Shown one piece after another: positions 33,287-41,969 of a DNA stretch of 64,000 nt (position 1 is its first letter; each line of letters opens with the position of its first letter). Below the pieces are notes generated by a model. It was given only the letters and a program-made list of their open reading frames with translations. It was not told the origin of the DNA and ran no database searches. This DNA is from Christensenella hongkongensis. GTDB lineage: Bacteria > Bacillota > Clostridia > Christensenellales > Christensenellaceae. The position numbers were made by a program, and so were the translations under genes. The stretch lies in the NCBI RefSeq assembly GCF_000981035.1, contig NZ_LAYJ01000053.1, positions 22,529 to 86,528 on the forward strand, given 5' to 3'.

Positions 33287-34132
33287 TTGAATAGCGGTAA
33301 CTGGATCATAGACAACCTTTCCAACGCCCTTTCCACATGGAACGCAAAACTGGCGGAAATATGGAACCTGCTCACGCAATCCCCGGAAACGTTCAAAGGC
33401 GGCGGGATCTGGGAGATCATTGTAAACATAAACGGGGCGCTGCAAGCCGTAGGCTATGCCCTGCTCGTCCTGTTCTTCCTGATCGGCGTGGTCAAGACAT
33501 GCGGGAGCTTCGTAGAAATTAAGCGCCCGGAAGTGGCGCTTAAAATGTTCGTCCGCTTTGTCCTCGCAAAGGCAGCGATCACCTACGGGCTGGAACTGAT
33601 GATGGCGCTGTTCCGTATCGTTCAGGGCGTGATCTCTACTGTAATGGATACGGCGGGCGTCGGCGGCGCGATGCAGGCTGTTACCCTGCCGCCCGAGATG
33701 GACGCAGCTGTACGCGACCTGCCGTTTTTAGACAGTATTCCCGTATGGCTCGTGTCATTGATCGGCGGTCTTATTATTACGGTATTGTCGTTTATTATGA
33801 TCATGTCTGTATATGGGCGTTTTTTTAAACTCTACATGTATACGGCGATTGCCCCGATCCCACTCGCCGGATTTGCAGGCGAACCCACGGCAAGCATTGG
33901 CAGGAGCTTCATCAAGTCCTACGCGGCGGTATGCCTTGAGGGAGCGGTCATTGTACTCGCCTGCATTATTTTTTCCGTGTTCGCCGCGTCCCCGCCTGTG
34001 GTCATAGAGGGAGCAAGCCCCACCACAATGGTATGGACATATATGGGAGAGCTGATCTTCAACTTATTGGTGCTGGTCGGTTCGGTCAAGATGGCGGATC
34101 GGGTGATTCGTGAAATGATGTTTGGAGGGTAA
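33287..34132 (+). CDS. VirB6/TrbL-like polytopic membrane protein
   Basis: 281 residues from TTG 33287 behind GGGAAGGAGGCGTCTGA. Six or so membrane spans (about 50-75, 90-115, 145-170, 180-200, 215-235, 250-270) with GRFFKLYMYTAIAPIPLAGF, the conserved core of Gram-positive VirB6/TrbL proteins. It forms part of the inner channel. It sits between the pilin-like gene and PrgI/VirB4, as in other Gram-positive type IV systems. Confidence 0.87.
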   Translation: MNSGNWIIDNLSNALSTWNAKLAEIWNLLTQSPETFKGGGIWEIIVNINGALQAVGYALLVLFFLIGVVKTCGSFVEIKRPEVALKMFVRFVLAKAAITYGLELMMALFRIVQGVISTVMDTAGVGGAMQAVTLPPEMDAAVRDLPFLDSIPVWLVSLIGGLIITVLSFIMIMSVYGRFFKLYMYTAIAPIPLAGFAGEPTASIGRSFIKSYAAVCLEGAVIVLACIIFSVFAASPPVVIEGASPTTMVWTYMGELIFNLLVLVGSVKMADRVIREMMFGG

Positions 34133-34179
34133 AACAGAGAATTTAGAAATCAAAACATATCTTGAAGGGAGAATACAAT

Positions 34180-34536
34180 ATGATGAATCCAGATGATACA
34201 AAAATCCAGAACAGGATATTCAAACAAGCAAAATTATTTGGAAAGGAAGTGCTCTTTACCGATCAGAGAGTAGATAAACACAGCGTACCGGATGGACTTT
34301 ACTGCTATGATATCCGGCACAGCGATCATTCTTTTTCCCGGCCTGCGACCATAGAGCCGTTTGTATTGGTGAATTGGTATGGAACAGTCGTATCCAAAAC
34401 ACCGTTGAATTTTACCGGGAACGATCCGTATCTTCCTCTTCGCAAGGGAGATTTACAGATTGGACGGAAAAAGATACCGCTTGGCCAATGGCTGGAGCAT
34501 ACCCCTGCTAAAAGGCGAAATGAACCGGAACGGTAA
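34180..34536 (+). CDS. LPD28-type protein (copy 2)
   Basis: 118 residues from ATG 34180, behind GAAGGGAGAATACA. It repeats the theme of the protein at 12121: KEVLFTDQRVDKHSVPDGLYCYDIRHSD, then FVLVNWYGTVVSKTPLNF and a Q-W-L-E end. It is set within the secretion genes, between VirB6 and PrgI, while copy 1 is next to the helicase, so the domain is tied to conjugation rather than to one partner. It ends RNEPER. Confidence 0.7.
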   Translation: MMNPDDTKIQNRIFKQAKLFGKEVLFTDQRVDKHSVPDGLYCYDIRHSDHSFSRPATIEPFVLVNWYGTVVSKTPLNFTGNDPYLPLRKGDLQIGRKKIPLGQWLEHTPAKRRNEPER

Positions 34537-34548
34537 AGGAGAAGAGAG

Positions 34549-34890
34549 ATGGAAGTTAAAATCAACCGTGAAATACGGGAATACCAGGAAAGTATCTTTT
34601 TCGGGCTGAACCTGCGCCAGCTCGTTTTTTCGATCCTCGCAATGGGCGTTGCCGTTGCCATATATTTTGGACTGAAAGATATACTCGGCGCGGAAACGGT
34701 ATCATGGCTGTGCATTTTAGGCGCGGCTCCGTTTGCCGCCGTCGGCTTTATCAAGTACAACGGCATGACCGCCGAACAATTTGTATGGGCGTTTATCAAG
34801 TCTGAAATTTTAACGCCCCGCTGCCTCACGTTCCGCAGCGAGGACATCTATTACAACATCATATCTGAGGGAGGAAAAAAGTATGATTAA
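34549..34890 (+). CDS. prgI: PrgI-family type IV secretion membrane protein
   Basis: 113 residues. VKINREIREYQESIFFGLNLRQLVFSILAMGVAVAIYFGL and the second span followed by FIKYNGMTAEQFVWAFIKSEILTP are diagnostic of PrgI. Two membrane spans with both ends in the cytoplasm. PrgI partners VirB4, which starts eight bases before the PrgI stop. Confidence 0.9.
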   Translation: MEVKINREIREYQESIFFGLNLRQLVFSILAMGVAVAIYFGLKDILGAETVSWLCILGAAPFAAVGFIKYNGMTAEQFVWAFIKSEILTPRCLTFRSEDIYYNIISEGGKKYD

Positions 34891-37231
34891 GGCGCTGATG
34901 CGCATCTTGAAGCAGGACAAAGAAAAACTGCATATCCCCCGCTCCGTCCAGCAGGTCATACCCGTAAAACGGGTGTGGCCGGACGGCGTGTGGATGGTCG
35001 GCAACAAGTATAGTAAATGCTGGAGATTTACGGACATCAACTATGAAATTGCATCCAAAGAGGATAAGACTGCTATGTTTCTGGATTACAGCGAACTCTT
35101 AAATTCCTTGGATTCTTCTGCCACAACAAAGATCACGATATGCAACCGCAGGATCAATAAAAAAGAATTTGAAAAATCTATTCTGATTCCAATGCAGGAT
35201 AACGAACTGGACGGTTACCGCCGGGAATACAATCAGATGCTGATGGATAAGGTGACGGACGTGTCCAATTCTATTATGCAGGACAGGTACATCACCGTAT
35301 CAATTTCAGCAAAAGATGTCGCGGAAGCACGCAGCTTTTTCAACCGTGTGGATGCGGAACTCACGACACATCTTGCACAGCTTTCTTCTTCCTGTGAACC
35401 GCTCGATACCGTAGACCGCCTGCGGCTCCTGCATGGATTTTTCCGAGAGGGCGAGGAAACCATGTTTTCTATGGACCTGCGGGAGATGATGAAAAACGGG
35501 CGTAGTTTTAAGGATATGGTCTGCCCGGATTCATTCCGCTTTGAAAGCGACTATTTCCAAATGGGCGAACGGTTTGGGCGCGTCCTCTTTCTGAAAGAAT
35601 ATGCCTCTTATCTCAAAGACAGCTTTGTTTCCAAACTGTGCGAGCTGAACCGCAGCATGTTCTTTTCTATCGACTTTATTCCTGTTCCCACAGATGAGGC
35701 GGTGCGCGAAGTGGAGAACCGTATGCTTGGTGTAGAAACGAATATTACGAACTGGCAGCGCAGGCAGAACCAAAACAATAACTTTTCCGCCGTCATTCCA
35801 TATGACATGGAATTGCAGAGAAAGGAAACCAAAGAATTTCTGGACGACCTTACAACGCGTGACCAGCGCATGATGTTTGGACTTGTAACGCTCGTGCATA
35901 CCGCTGATACCAAAGAGCAGCTTGACCGGGACACGGAAACACTGCTTGCCATCGGCAGGCAAAACCTGTGCCAGATCGCGGTGCTGCGGTATCAGCAGAT
36001 GGACGGACTGAATACCGCCATGCCGTATGGTCTGCGGAAAATAAATGCCCTGCGCACCCTTACCACCGAATCGGCTGCGGTGCTCATGCCGTTCCGCGCA
36101 CAGGAAATTATGGAACCGGGCGGCGTTTACTGCGGGGTGAACGCCCTGTCCGGCAATCTTATTATAGTAGACCGGAAACAGCTTATAAACGGCAACGGTT
36201 TTATCCTCGGCGTATCGGGCAGCGGGAAGTCTTTCTTTGCCAAACGGGAGATCATTTTCCTGCTTCTCTTTACAGATGATGAAATTATTATTGCCGATCC
36301 GCAGAACGAATATACCCCGCTTGTATCGGCAATGGGCGGCGCTGCCTTTGATATGTCCCCTACTTCGCCGTTCCATTTAAATGCAATGGACTTGGCGCTC
36401 GGCTATGGGGACAACGCCAACCCGCTGATCGCCAAAAGTGAATTTACTCTGTCCTTTCTGGAGCAGATCATGGGCGGAACGGGAAGGCTCACCGCAATGG
36501 ATAAATCCCTTGTGGACAGGTGCCTCTCTAAAATCTATGCGGAGTATCTCGGGAGCAACTACACCATTCAGCCGCCCACGCTCGTTGATTTACACAAGGC
36601 ATTGAAACAACAGCGCCTCAAACGCGCGGACGAACTGGCTCTCGCAATGGAGATGGTATCGACCGGGAACCTTGATATGTTCGCGCATCAGACGAACATT
36701 GACGTGAACAACCGCCTGATCAGTTTTGGCATACGTGACCTCGGAAAACAGCTTCGCACCCCGGGTATGCTCGTGATGACCGACGCGATCCGCAACCGGG
36801 TAGCACGGAACAGGGAACGCGGGATCCGTACCCATGTATTTATTGATGAGATGCATATCTTCTTTGCCAACGACCTTTCTGCAACTTTTTTCTCGGAAAG
36901 CTGGAAGCAGTTTCGCAAAGACGGTGCACTTGCGACAGGAATTACGCAGAACGTGGAGGACTGCCTGAAGTCCGTTACTGCCCGTACTATGCTTGCGAAC
37001 AGCGAGTACCTTGTCATGCTCAATCAGGCTCCGACGGATCGGGCGGAACTTGCAAAGCTCCTGCATATTTCGGATAATCAGCTGTCGTATATTACCAATG
37101 CGGGATACGGCAAGGGGCTTTTGAAGTGCGGGAGCAGTATCGTACCATTCATAGACCAATTTCCCAAAGACACCAAAATGTACCGACTGATGAGTACCAA
37201 GCCGGGTGAGATCGAGGAGATGTTGGTATAG
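34883..37231 (+). CDS. virB4: VirB4/TraE-type ATPase
   Basis: 782 residues, normal for the family. The N-terminal VirB4 domain (about 1-400) is followed by the ATPase domain: Walker A LGVSGSGKSFFAKRE near residue 445, IIADPQNEY near 472, and Walker B-type THVFIDEMHIFF near 650, with TGITQNVEDCLKS and LANSEYLVMLNQ after it. It energises channel assembly and substrate export. It overlaps prgI by eight bases and is followed by a terminator. Confidence 0.93.
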   Translation: MIKALMRILKQDKEKLHIPRSVQQVIPVKRVWPDGVWMVGNKYSKCWRFTDINYEIASKEDKTAMFLDYSELLNSLDSSATTKITICNRRINKKEFEKSILIPMQDNELDGYRREYNQMLMDKVTDVSNSIMQDRYITVSISAKDVAEARSFFNRVDAELTTHLAQLSSSCEPLDTVDRLRLLHGFFREGEETMFSMDLREMMKNGRSFKDMVCPDSFRFESDYFQMGERFGRVLFLKEYASYLKDSFVSKLCELNRSMFFSIDFIPVPTDEAVREVENRMLGVETNITNWQRRQNQNNNFSAVIPYDMELQRKETKEFLDDLTTRDQRMMFGLVTLVHTADTKEQLDRDTETLLAIGRQNLCQIAVLRYQQMDGLNTAMPYGLRKINALRTLTTESAAVLMPFRAQEIMEPGGVYCGVNALSGNLIIVDRKQLINGNGFILGVSGSGKSFFAKREIIFLLLFTDDEIIIADPQNEYTPLVSAMGGAAFDMSPTSPFHLNAMDLALGYGDNANPLIAKSEFTLSFLEQIMGGTGRLTAMDKSLVDRCLSKIYAEYLGSNYTIQPPTLVDLHKALKQQRLKRADELALAMEMVSTGNLDMFAHQTNIDVNNRLISFGIRDLGKQLRTPGMLVMTDAIRNRVARNRERGIRTHVFIDEMHIFFANDLSATFFSESWKQFRKDGALATGITQNVEDCLKSVTARTMLANSEYLVMLNQAPTDRAELAKLLHISDNQLSYITNAGYGKGLLKCGSSIVPFIDQFPKDTKMYRLMSTKPGEIEEMLV

Positions 37232-37251
37232 ACAGTATGTATGCGAAAAGA

Positions 37252-37276
37252 GACGGGATATTTTTCTCGTCTTTTT
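37252..37276 (+). terminator. Terminator after virB4
   Basis: GACGGGA/TCTCGTC stem (one G-T pair), then TTTTT, 20 bases after the virB4 stop. It ends the type IV operon just before the IS110 insertion. Confidence 0.75.
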
Positions 37277-37421
37277 GCTGTTTGTAAAAGCCTGCAAATA
37301 AAAAGTCAAGAACTTTTTTAAGGTAATGGGAAAAGTGAAAAATACAGGTAAAAGGCATACAGCAAAAAGACCATGCCCTAAAGATTTACAGCACGGCTAA
37401 GAAAAGAAGGGAGCGATTCAG

Positions 37422-38639
37422 TTATGATTCATCGCCACTGTCAAGTGCGTTCAGGTACTCCCTGACACGCCCATAGTAGATACGCAGGAACTTGTTAGCA
37501 CCAGCGGTCATATACACGTAGTACGGCTTGCCCTCGGCACGCTTCTTGTCCAGAAACTGGAACACAGGCTCATCATGGGGCGCGCGTTTGAGATGGCACT
37601 CCATAATCTGGAACAGTGTCTTACGCAAAGGCGCACGGCCCCGTTTGGTGATAGAGGTGCTTTTAGCCTCGCGTGTACCTGATTGGTTAGGGCTTGGGTC
37701 TACGCCAGCAAAGGCGCTCAAAGCCTGCTTGCTCTTAAAGCGGCGCACATCACCGATTTCAGCGATAAGCTGTGCGGCTGTGGTATCACCAGCGCCATAC
37801 AAGGCAGCTACTACCGGATATTCGGGCAGTGACTGTGCCAGAGACTGCATATCGGAGCGTAAAGCCTCAACCGTTCTGGAAATGGCGTTAAGCTGTGTGA
37901 TGGCCTCTGTAACCAAAAGTTTTATGTGGTTATCCTTTGGCAAGGTGGGAACCTGCTCACTGGCCGCAGCATAGATTTCAGAAGCTTTACGAGGCGAGAA
38001 GATGTACCTGTGCCGTTTGCACCATTTGCGGTAACGCTCGGTAAAGGCTTTCTCGCTTACGCCGCAGACGCACTCACAGTGCCAGAATGTTGTGGCGAAA
38101 TCCACCCACTTCTGGCTGCCATCGTCACGGACAGGGCTTTTGAACAGCTTATGGACTGTTGGGAATGTCTGGTCAAGCAATGCGATGAGGTTGCTCTTAA
38201 AAGCAGTTTTGTTCTTCATGTAGAGATTGTATTGCCGGCAGACAAGCAACAGGTTTTGCCTAGTAGTATCCATAGGGTCATATTCACGCAATTCAGCCCA
38301 GTTGTCAAGACCGTATTTGGCGATTTTTACAGCGTCGGCTTTGTCGGTTTTGACCTTGCGGACAGAGTTGTTGCCATACTGATTGATGAGTAAAGGGTTC
38401 ACGACGCTGACAAAGATTCCCGCTTCATGGAGCGCCTTAGCGACAGGTTCATAATACCGGCCTGTGTACTCCATGATAACCCGAACCTCGCCGTCCAGAC
38501 TTTTCAGGGAGTTTGCCAACTCGCTGAGTTCACTGGCGGTGTGGGAAACTGAATAAGGCAGGGTCACTACCTCGCCAAAGGGCCGCAATACAGCAACCAT
38601 GCTTTTGCCTTTGGATACGTCAATACCGACTGCGTTCAT
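37422..38639 (-). CDS. IS110-family transposase (DEDD recombinase)
   Basis: 405 residues, full length. The RuvC-like DEDD domain starts at once (MNAVGIDVSKGKSMVAVL, first Asp at residue 7) with YTGRYYEPVAKAL (Glu nearby), NQYGNNSVRKVKTDKADAVKIA (the conserved KTDKxDA) near 95. The C-terminal Transposase_20 domain has ALYGAGDTTAAQLIAEIGDVRRFKSKQALSAFAGVDPSPNQSGT, which includes the candidate catalytic serine. IS110 enzymes use a guide (bridge/seek) RNA from the element's own non-coding DNA to choose target and donor. Start behind GGAGGTACAC on the minus strand. Confidence 0.95.
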   Translation of the reverse strand: MNAVGIDVSKGKSMVAVLRPFGEVVTLPYSVSHTASELSELANSLKSLDGEVRVIMEYTGRYYEPVAKALHEAGIFVSVVNPLLINQYGNNSVRKVKTDKADAVKIAKYGLDNWAELREYDPMDTTRQNLLLVCRQYNLYMKNKTAFKSNLIALLDQTFPTVHKLFKSPVRDDGSQKWVDFATTFWHCECVCGVSEKAFTERYRKWCKRHRYIFSPRKASEIYAAASEQVPTLPKDNHIKLLVTEAITQLNAISRTVEALRSDMQSLAQSLPEYPVVAALYGAGDTTAAQLIAEIGDVRRFKSKQALSAFAGVDPSPNQSGTREAKSTSITKRGRAPLRKTLFQIMECHLKRAPHDEPVFQFLDKKRAEGKPYYVYMTAGANKFLRIYYGRVREYLNALDSGDES

Positions 38640-38900
38640 AGAAAAGTGTACCTCCTAAGATTGATATGCAACTGGCAATACATCCTTTACTCACCGCCGA
38701 TTCAATCTACTGCGTGACACGAACGCACAGAGGTGGTTCAACCTGCTTAAATCGAACGCTGCGAATGAGAGGATGGCTGACTGACTTATGCACGGACATG
38801 GTTAGTCCTGGGAGGCGACCGTCAGACCAATTACCTCAACATTCTAACAGCTTAGGCATGAGATGGAACAAGGTACTGCTGGAGTGCAGTATCTATATCC
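38640..38900 (-). ncRNA. Candidate IS110 bridge RNA region
   Basis: About 260 bases with no trustworthy gene, directly upstream of the transposase, where IS621-type IS110 elements encode the bridge RNA. Short inverted arms are visible, for example TGCGT/ACGCA at 38711-38715 and 38723-38727. I could not fold the region or assign its target and donor loops, so the RNA is expected from family knowledge rather than shown. Confidence 0.45.
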
Positions 38901-38925
38901 AAATATTATTGTAGTAGGAGACGAT

Positions 38926-39831
38926 ATGAGAATAGGATTGATCGACGTAGACAGCCACCATTTTCCGAACATCGCATTGATGAAGCTTTCCGCTTATCAC
39001 AAGGCAAGAGGCGATACGGTAGAATGGTGGAACGGTTTGCTGTCTTATGATCTGGTATATATGAGCCGTATTTTTACGGATATTTATTCAAAAGATGAAA
39101 TACATTGTATCCGGGCGGATCAAATCATACGGGGCGGAACAGGATATGATCTTTCCATTAAATTGCCGGAAAATATTGAACACCAATACCCGGATTACAG
39201 CCTTTATTCGCAGTATACAGCAGCATACGGTTACCTAACACGCGGATGTCCACGGGGGTGCCCTTTTTGTATTGTAGGCAAAAAAGAAGGAACAAGGTCC
39301 GTACATGTCGCTGACCTCTCGGAATTTTGGAGAGGGCAGAAAGAAATTCGTCTCCTCGATCCCAATCTCCTTGCTTGTAAAGACCACGAGAAACTATTGC
39401 AGCAGCTTGCAGACAGCGGTGCATGGGTGCATTTCACACAGGGACTTGACGCACGGCTATTAAACGAGGACAACGTTAAGCTTATAGACCGCGTTAAAGT
39501 GAAAAATTTGCACTTCGCATGGGATGATCCAAACGATACGAGCGCCCCCCAAATGCTGGAGTGGTTTGCAAAACAAACAAAACTTGATGATAATCACAGG
39601 TCGGTATATATTCTGACGAACTTTAACAGCACTCATGAGCAGGATTTGGAACGCATTTACAAGGTATGGGAAATGGGTTATCGGCCTTATGTCATGGTCT
39701 ATGATAAGCCGGGCGCTCCGAAAATAACGCGGCATTTGCAGCGTTGGGTGAACAGTATTGTTCTTTTCAGACACATGCCGAATTTTGCAGATTATATTTC
39801 CGCAAAAAAATCGGAAAATATTGAAATATGA
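38926..39831 (+). CDS. Radical SAM protein of the ICE
   Basis: 301 residues from ATG 38926, behind GTAGGAGACGAT. The iron-sulphur motif is TRGCPRGCPFC (Cx3Cx2C) near residue 105. The N-terminus (MRIGLIDVDSHHFPNIALMKLSAYHKARGD, VYMSRIFT) looks like the cobalamin-binding-like fold that precedes the radical SAM barrel in B12-dependent members, but I see no DxHxxG cobalamin motif. LDPNLLACKDHEKLLQQLADSGAWVHFTQGLDARLL is the barrel core. Its substrate is unknown. It overlaps the hydrolase gene (ATGA), so it belongs to the transfer operon. Confidence 0.83.
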   Translation: MRIGLIDVDSHHFPNIALMKLSAYHKARGDTVEWWNGLLSYDLVYMSRIFTDIYSKDEIHCIRADQIIRGGTGYDLSIKLPENIEHQYPDYSLYSQYTAAYGYLTRGCPRGCPFCIVGKKEGTRSVHVADLSEFWRGQKEIRLLDPNLLACKDHEKLLQQLADSGAWVHFTQGLDARLLNEDNVKLIDRVKVKNLHFAWDDPNDTSAPQMLEWFAKQTKLDDNHRSVYILTNFNSTHEQDLERIYKVWEMGYRPYVMVYDKPGAPKITRHLQRWVNSIVLFRHMPNFADYISAKKSENIEI

Positions 39832-41483
39832 GGAAAAAACCTATGAAAGAAATACGAACCAAACCGACAGCCAGAGCTCCGCGCATCTTGTCCGAAGCGG
39901 CGCGGACTCCCAAAGAACTACTGCATAAAATTCATGGTGAAGCAGAAGATACAAGCGGCGGACGGAACGAACAAGAGGAATCCCCGCAGCAGTATGCCGA
40001 GAACCGGATTCAGGAAGCCGCGCAGCGTTCCGGCAGAAAGGCAAAGGAGCATGGAAAACAGGCGATACGAAAAATATATGACGTGGTGAAAAAGAATACT
40101 CCACCGCAAACAACGAAAACAGGAGCGACCAGCGCGCGCCGCTCCGTCCGCAGTGCAAGACACGCGGCAAAGCGAACAGTGAAAACAACAGCAAAACGGA
40201 CAGTCAAGTCTGTGCGGCATACTGTGAAAGCCGCGCGGAATACCGTTAAGGCTTCCCGCCGTGCAGTCAGAACTGCAAAGGCCGCAGTAAAGACGGCAAA
40301 AATGGCGGCAAAAGCGGCGCAGATGGCTGTCCGTGCCGCGCGCGCGGCGGCGAAGGCGGCTGCTGCTGCCGCAAAGGCCGCCGCTAAAATAACGATGGCA
40401 ATCGTAAAGGCTGTGATCGCGGCGGTAAAAGCGCTCGTTGCAGCAATCGCGGCGGGAGGCTGGGTCGTATTGCTCGTGATCTTGATTGTAGTGGTCGTTA
40501 TTATTCTTGTCGTCTTTCTGATGGGGATATTTTTTGTGGATGAATCCGGAGGGCTGTCCGTCAGTGAGACCGCCGCACAGGTCAATGAAGATTTCCGGCT
40601 CGCCATTGATACGCAGATCAGCGGCCTTTTGGCTGGCGGAGCTTATGATAAAGTCAATATCATTTACGACGGAAATATGGACGGAGACAGCGATACTGTC
40701 AATAACTGGCGGGACATCCTGATCGTATTTTCCGGCAACCGTATGGCGGACGGCGAACCGTCTATTGAGCTTACGGAAGAATCCCGGGAGGAGCTGCGCC
40801 GCATCTTTTATGCCATGAACACCGTATCATACAGGACAGAAGCGGTGCAGGACACAGAACATGGAAACATTCTCAACATCTATGTGACCATAGACAGCAA
40901 AACATGGCAGGAAGGCGCTGCACTGTTTGCTTTTGATAAAAGCCAGTTGCAGATCGCAGAGGAACTTGCAAGGCCGGACTATTATCCTCTGTTTGCCGAA
41001 CTTCTCGGTACGGATATTTACGGCGGTATGACGAACGGAGAGCTGACAGACATCATTTCCGGGCTGCCGCAGGGAACAAAAGGAACTATGATCGTACAGG
41101 AAGCGCTCACACGCCTCGGTCATCCGTACAGCCAGCCTTTGCGCGGTCAGGGCGATTATGTGGACTGCTCTTACCTCACATGGTGGGCATATAACCAGGC
41201 GGGGATCGACATCCCCACGACCTCCGTGGAACAGGCGCGGTATTGTCAGGAGAACGGGCGGAACGTAGGACGGTCAGAGCTCCAGCCCGGCGATCTCGTG
41301 TTTTGGTCAAAAACGACCTGCGGATGCGGACGCTGGAATGAAATTCATCATGTAGGGATCTATGCGGGAAACAATCAGGTGATCGAGGCGAGCAGCTCAA
41401 AGGGCTGTGTTGTCATTCAAAAACTTTGGGGGCTTGACGGCGGAAAATGGCAGGTCTATTCTTTTGCCCGTCCCGGCGTATAA
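39828..41483 (+). CDS. NlpC/P60 cell-wall hydrolase with a basic histone-like N-terminus (VirB1-like)
   Basis: 551 residues. Residues 1-100 are basic and disordered. About 100-205 is a Lys/Arg/Ala repeat (KAAVKTAKMAAKAAQMAV style) like histone H1 tails. One membrane span follows at about 207-235 (VVLLVILIVVVVIILVVFL). A middle domain is followed by a C-terminal NlpC/P60 peptidase with the cysteine in YVDCSYLTWWAYNQAG near 446 and histidine in EIHHVGIYAG near 507. It cuts peptide stems of peptidoglycan to let the transfer channel through. It overlaps the radical SAM gene by four bases. Confidence 0.88.
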   Translation: MRKKPMKEIRTKPTARAPRILSEAARTPKELLHKIHGEAEDTSGGRNEQEESPQQYAENRIQEAAQRSGRKAKEHGKQAIRKIYDVVKKNTPPQTTKTGATSARRSVRSARHAAKRTVKTTAKRTVKSVRHTVKAARNTVKASRRAVRTAKAAVKTAKMAAKAAQMAVRAARAAAKAAAAAAKAAAKITMAIVKAVIAAVKALVAAIAAGGWVVLLVILIVVVVIILVVFLMGIFFVDESGGLSVSETAAQVNEDFRLAIDTQISGLLAGGAYDKVNIIYDGNMDGDSDTVNNWRDILIVFSGNRMADGEPSIELTEESREELRRIFYAMNTVSYRTEAVQDTEHGNILNIYVTIDSKTWQEGAALFAFDKSQLQIAEELARPDYYPLFAELLGTDIYGGMTNGELTDIISGLPQGTKGTMIVQEALTRLGHPYSQPLRGQGDYVDCSYLTWWAYNQAGIDIPTTSVEQARYCQENGRNVGRSELQPGDLVFWSKTTCGCGRWNEIHHVGIYAGNNQVIEASSSKGCVVIQKLWGLDGGKWQVYSFARPGV

Positions 41484-41495
41484 TGGAGGTATGCA

Positions 41496-41597
41496 ATGGA
41501 ACGAAATAAGTATGTTGCACTATGGCTCGCGGCGTTAGTCTTATTATTGTGTTTCGCTGTTCTGCCTTTTTTGATGTATTTAAGGATATATGAATGA
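41496..41597 (+). CDS. Single-span membrane micro-protein at the end of the transfer operon
   Basis: 33 residues, MERNKY followed by one hydrophobic span (LWLAALVLLLCFAVLPFLMYL) and a short tail. AATGGAGGT lies five bases ahead of the ATG. It starts 12 bases after the hydrolase stop, so it is likely cotranslated. Function unknown. Bases 41600-41960 to its right hold no gene that I can support, only short chance frames. Confidence 0.55.
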   Translation: MERNKYVALWLAALVLLLCFAVLPFLMYLRIYE

Positions 41598-41969
41598 AAC
41601 GGTTAAATTTCAAATAATTCGTCTCACATAGTTGACATTCATTAAACTGCCCAATACAATGAAAGCGTAGGGATGGAATTTCCCTAAATATGCAGAAATC
41701 GCGGCAGACCCAGAGTGCGCCAACACTTCGGTGCCCTGCTCAAAGGTGCCGACACACCCTTGCACAGCTTCTTTTCGGAAGCGCCACGATCAAATATCAT
41801 TATACAATCGTTGCGATTGTTCTTCAGTGAGATTTTTGTACGCGAGGGGAAAGGCTTTTGCCTGCACTCATCCCGCCCACAAAAGAAAGCGAGGGGGGCA
41901 AAAGGCGCGGCAGGGTTTCGGCTATGTCATTTTTTGTTTTTCAAGCGTAGGTTCCTTCGTTCCTAAAAT

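Larger units (their letters stand above)
37400..38900 (-). mobile_element. IS110-family insertion sequence (ends approximate)
   Basis: A complete transposase gene with about 260 bases of non-coding DNA on its 5' side, placed between virB4 and the radical SAM gene and read against the ICE genes. IS110 elements have no clear inverted repeats and cut at short cores, so the exact ends cannot be set here. The ICE operon is not broken inside a gene. Only one copy is in the window. Confidence 0.75.

Noticed and set aside
38666..38914. 82-codon plus-strand ORF upstream of the radical SAM gene
   Set aside because: Within the IS110 non-coding end; no ribosome site and no protein-like pattern.
40100..40400. 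Possible tandem DNA repeat or CRISPR-like array
   Set aside because: The periodicity comes from Ala/Lys/Arg codons in the hydrolase; no conserved repeat with unique spacers exists.
40010..40606. 198-codon minus-strand ORF opposite the hydrolase N-terminus
   Set aside because: Generated by the Lys/Ala repeat of the sense strand; low-complexity Ala/Thr/Phe product.
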